From Nocardia brevicatena NBRC 12119 (lineage in GTDB: Bacteria > Actinomycetota > Actinomycetes > Mycobacteriales > Mycobacteriaceae), in NCBI RefSeq assembly GCF_000308495.1, contig NZ_BAFU01000070.1, positions 248,001 through 312,000 of the forward strand: 64,000 bases of DNA. Reading direction: 5' to 3'. Shown piece by piece: positions 63,244 through 64,000 of this stretch. The number at the start of each line of letters is the position of its first letter. The stretch's first letter is position 1. The position numbers and the translations under genes are program-made. Under the pieces are notes generated by a model that worked only from the letters and a program-made list of their open reading frames with translations, was not told the origin of the DNA and did no database searches.

Positions 63244-63288
63244 GCACGACCGGCGCTCGGTGGGTGGTCCACCGAGCGCCGGTCGTGC
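63244..63288 (-). terminator. Strong hairpin terminator after the DoxX gene
   Basis: A perfect 20-bp stem pairs 63244-63263 with 63269-63288 around GTGGT, starting 12 nt after the DoxX stop on the minus strand. Confidence 0.92.
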
Positions 63289-63299
63289 TCATGGATTTG

Positions 63300-63713
63300 T
63301 CATCGCGACAGCGTGGTGCGCAGCTCGGTGAGGGTGGCGCGGCGCTGGTAGGCGATCCAGGCGAAGATCGCGGCGAGCACCAACGGGAAGATCCCCATCG
63401 CGGGCTTGTCGGCGATGAAGGCCTGCGTGGCGGCGGCGAGCACGGTGAGAACGGACAGACCCGCGGCGGCCAGGGCGCACAGCCGGGGCACCATCAGGCC
63501 GATACCGCCGGCGACCTCGGCGACTCCGATGAAGACGAGCAGTCCCAGGGGGATGGTCAGATTCTCGGGGGCGTTGTCGGCCAAGGCGTGCGGCATCACG
63601 AGCTTCGGCCCGCCGGAGGCGATGACGAAGAACAGGCCGAGCAGGATCTGCAGGGTCCACAGGACGCGGTTGCCAATCGTGCCGGGACGGTCGGTGACGT
63701 CGTCGGAGAAGTG
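63300..63713 (-). CDS. DoxX-family membrane protein, 5' end unresolved
   Basis: A four-helix DoxX-like protein: VLWTLQILLGLFFVIASGGP, PLGLLVFIGVAEVAGGIGLM, ALAAAGLSVLTVLAAATQAF and MGIFPLVLAAIFAWIAY. The homologous part begins upstream of GTG 63599, at least from about 63690. Yet from the in-frame stop (63798-63800) to 63599 there is no ATG, GTG or TTG. Just upstream lies a CCA/CCC-type tract (63711-63741) encoding Thr/Pro. A non-standard start, a slippage frameshift in the tract or an assembly error would explain this. Confidence 0.8.
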   Translation of the reverse strand, partial: HFSDDVTDRPGTIGNRVLWTLQILLGLFFVIASGGPKLVMPHALADNAPENLTIPLGLLVFIGVAEVAGGIGLMVPRLCALAAAGLSVLTVLAAATQAFIADKPAMGIFPLVLAAIFAWIAYQRRATLTELRTTLSR

Positions 63714-64000
63714 GGTGGTGGGGGTGGTGGGGGTGGTGGTCGTTCGCGCCGGGTTGGTAGCGCGTTCAACAGATAGGACGGAGCACCGGCGAAGAATTCA
63801 TCGCTGTCGGTGAAGATTTTTTCCGAACCGCTGCCCGTACCGGCTCGGCGCCGGATTCGGTAGAGCGGCACCACCGGGGACCGGCGGCCTCATCGGGAGA
63901 TACGACATATCCGCCCGGTTTTCGGGGTAGGGGGAGTATCCGCCAGAAATCCGGCGGTACCGTGCGAAACGCCTTCTACCTCGTAGTCTGTGCCGGCATC
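63714..64000. other. Window end, no gene supported
   Basis: The minus strand carries the CCA/CCC tract and an open frame ending in GAPSYLLNALPTRRE that could join to the DoxX frame by a shift. The last 100 bp are probably an intergenic region; TAGTCT at about 63983-63988 might be a -10 for a gene beyond the window. Confidence 0.3.

Overview
The window is high-GC actinobacterial DNA, and its gene content and order point to a mycolic-acid actinomycete, most likely Nocardia (inference; no marker gene such as 16S rRNA is present). Most of the core gene order matches my memory of the Mycobacterium tuberculosis Rv1201-Rv1248 neighbourhood: dapE, LOG proteins, folP2, gpgS, the DivIVA-like/tagA/DUF3117 set, glgM/glgC, the Rv1217c-Rv1220c efflux and methyltransferase set, sigE-rseA-htrA-tatB, mrp, transglycosylases, DUF1003, MgtE_N/CBS and kgd. 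That synteny supports many of the names used here.

Layout. 1-7.7 kb: a fused heterodimer-type ABC exporter and kgd, closed by a strong terminator. 7.8-29 kb: an accessory region with a VapBC-type module, GNAT, P450, decayed glycosyltransferase, Vat-type acetyltransferase, a MarR-controlled SnoaL/SDR/SnoaL/NmrA operon, a TetR-controlled Baeyer-Villiger monooxygenase/SDR/esterase operon, an acyl-CoA synthetase, a DHA2 efflux pump, a UbiH-like/VAO-like flavoenzyme pair and an orphan OpuAC-like lipoprotein. 27.9-35.5 kb: malic enzyme, PHP phosphoesterase, small membrane proteins, a SUFU-domain protein, a CitE-like lyase, MgtE_N/CBS and DUF1003. 35.6-41.8 kb: two tandem lytic transglycosylases, Mrp, the DivIVA-like/TagA/DUF3117/RlmA string and a truncated hemoglobin. 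41.9-44.4 kb: divergent glgM/glgC (maltose-1-phosphate/glucan synthesis). 44.5-52.2 kb: drug exporter with its TetR repressor, an O-methyltransferase, then the SigE envelope-stress module (sigE, rseA, htrA, tatB). 52.3-58.4 kb: an HTH protein, a disordered membrane-anchored protein, and the translationally coupled LOG-LOG-folP2-gpgS operon. 58.4-61.8 kb: a second accessory patch with decayed and intact XRE/TPR regulators and four tiny coupled genes that I do not recognise. 61.8-64 kb: dapE and a DoxX-family gene with no visible start codon.

Two themes run through the window. First, many genes have a TANNNT -10 hexamer 6-8 nt upstream of the start codon and no Shine-Dalgarno sequence, which predicts leaderless mRNAs. 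Second, the accessory stretches hold unexplained repeats: a dispersed palindromic element (three tandem copies at 30.76 kb plus copies at 32.1 and 37.97 kb), a repeat-rich gap at 32.1-32.5 kb, a ~115-bp direct repeat bracketing the flavoenzyme pair, and a 36-bp repeat flanking the P450. The best candidate for an undescribed system is the XRE/TPR regulator with the divergent four-gene micro-operon at 59.3-61.8 kb. No rRNA, tRNA, CRISPR array or complete insertion sequence was seen.
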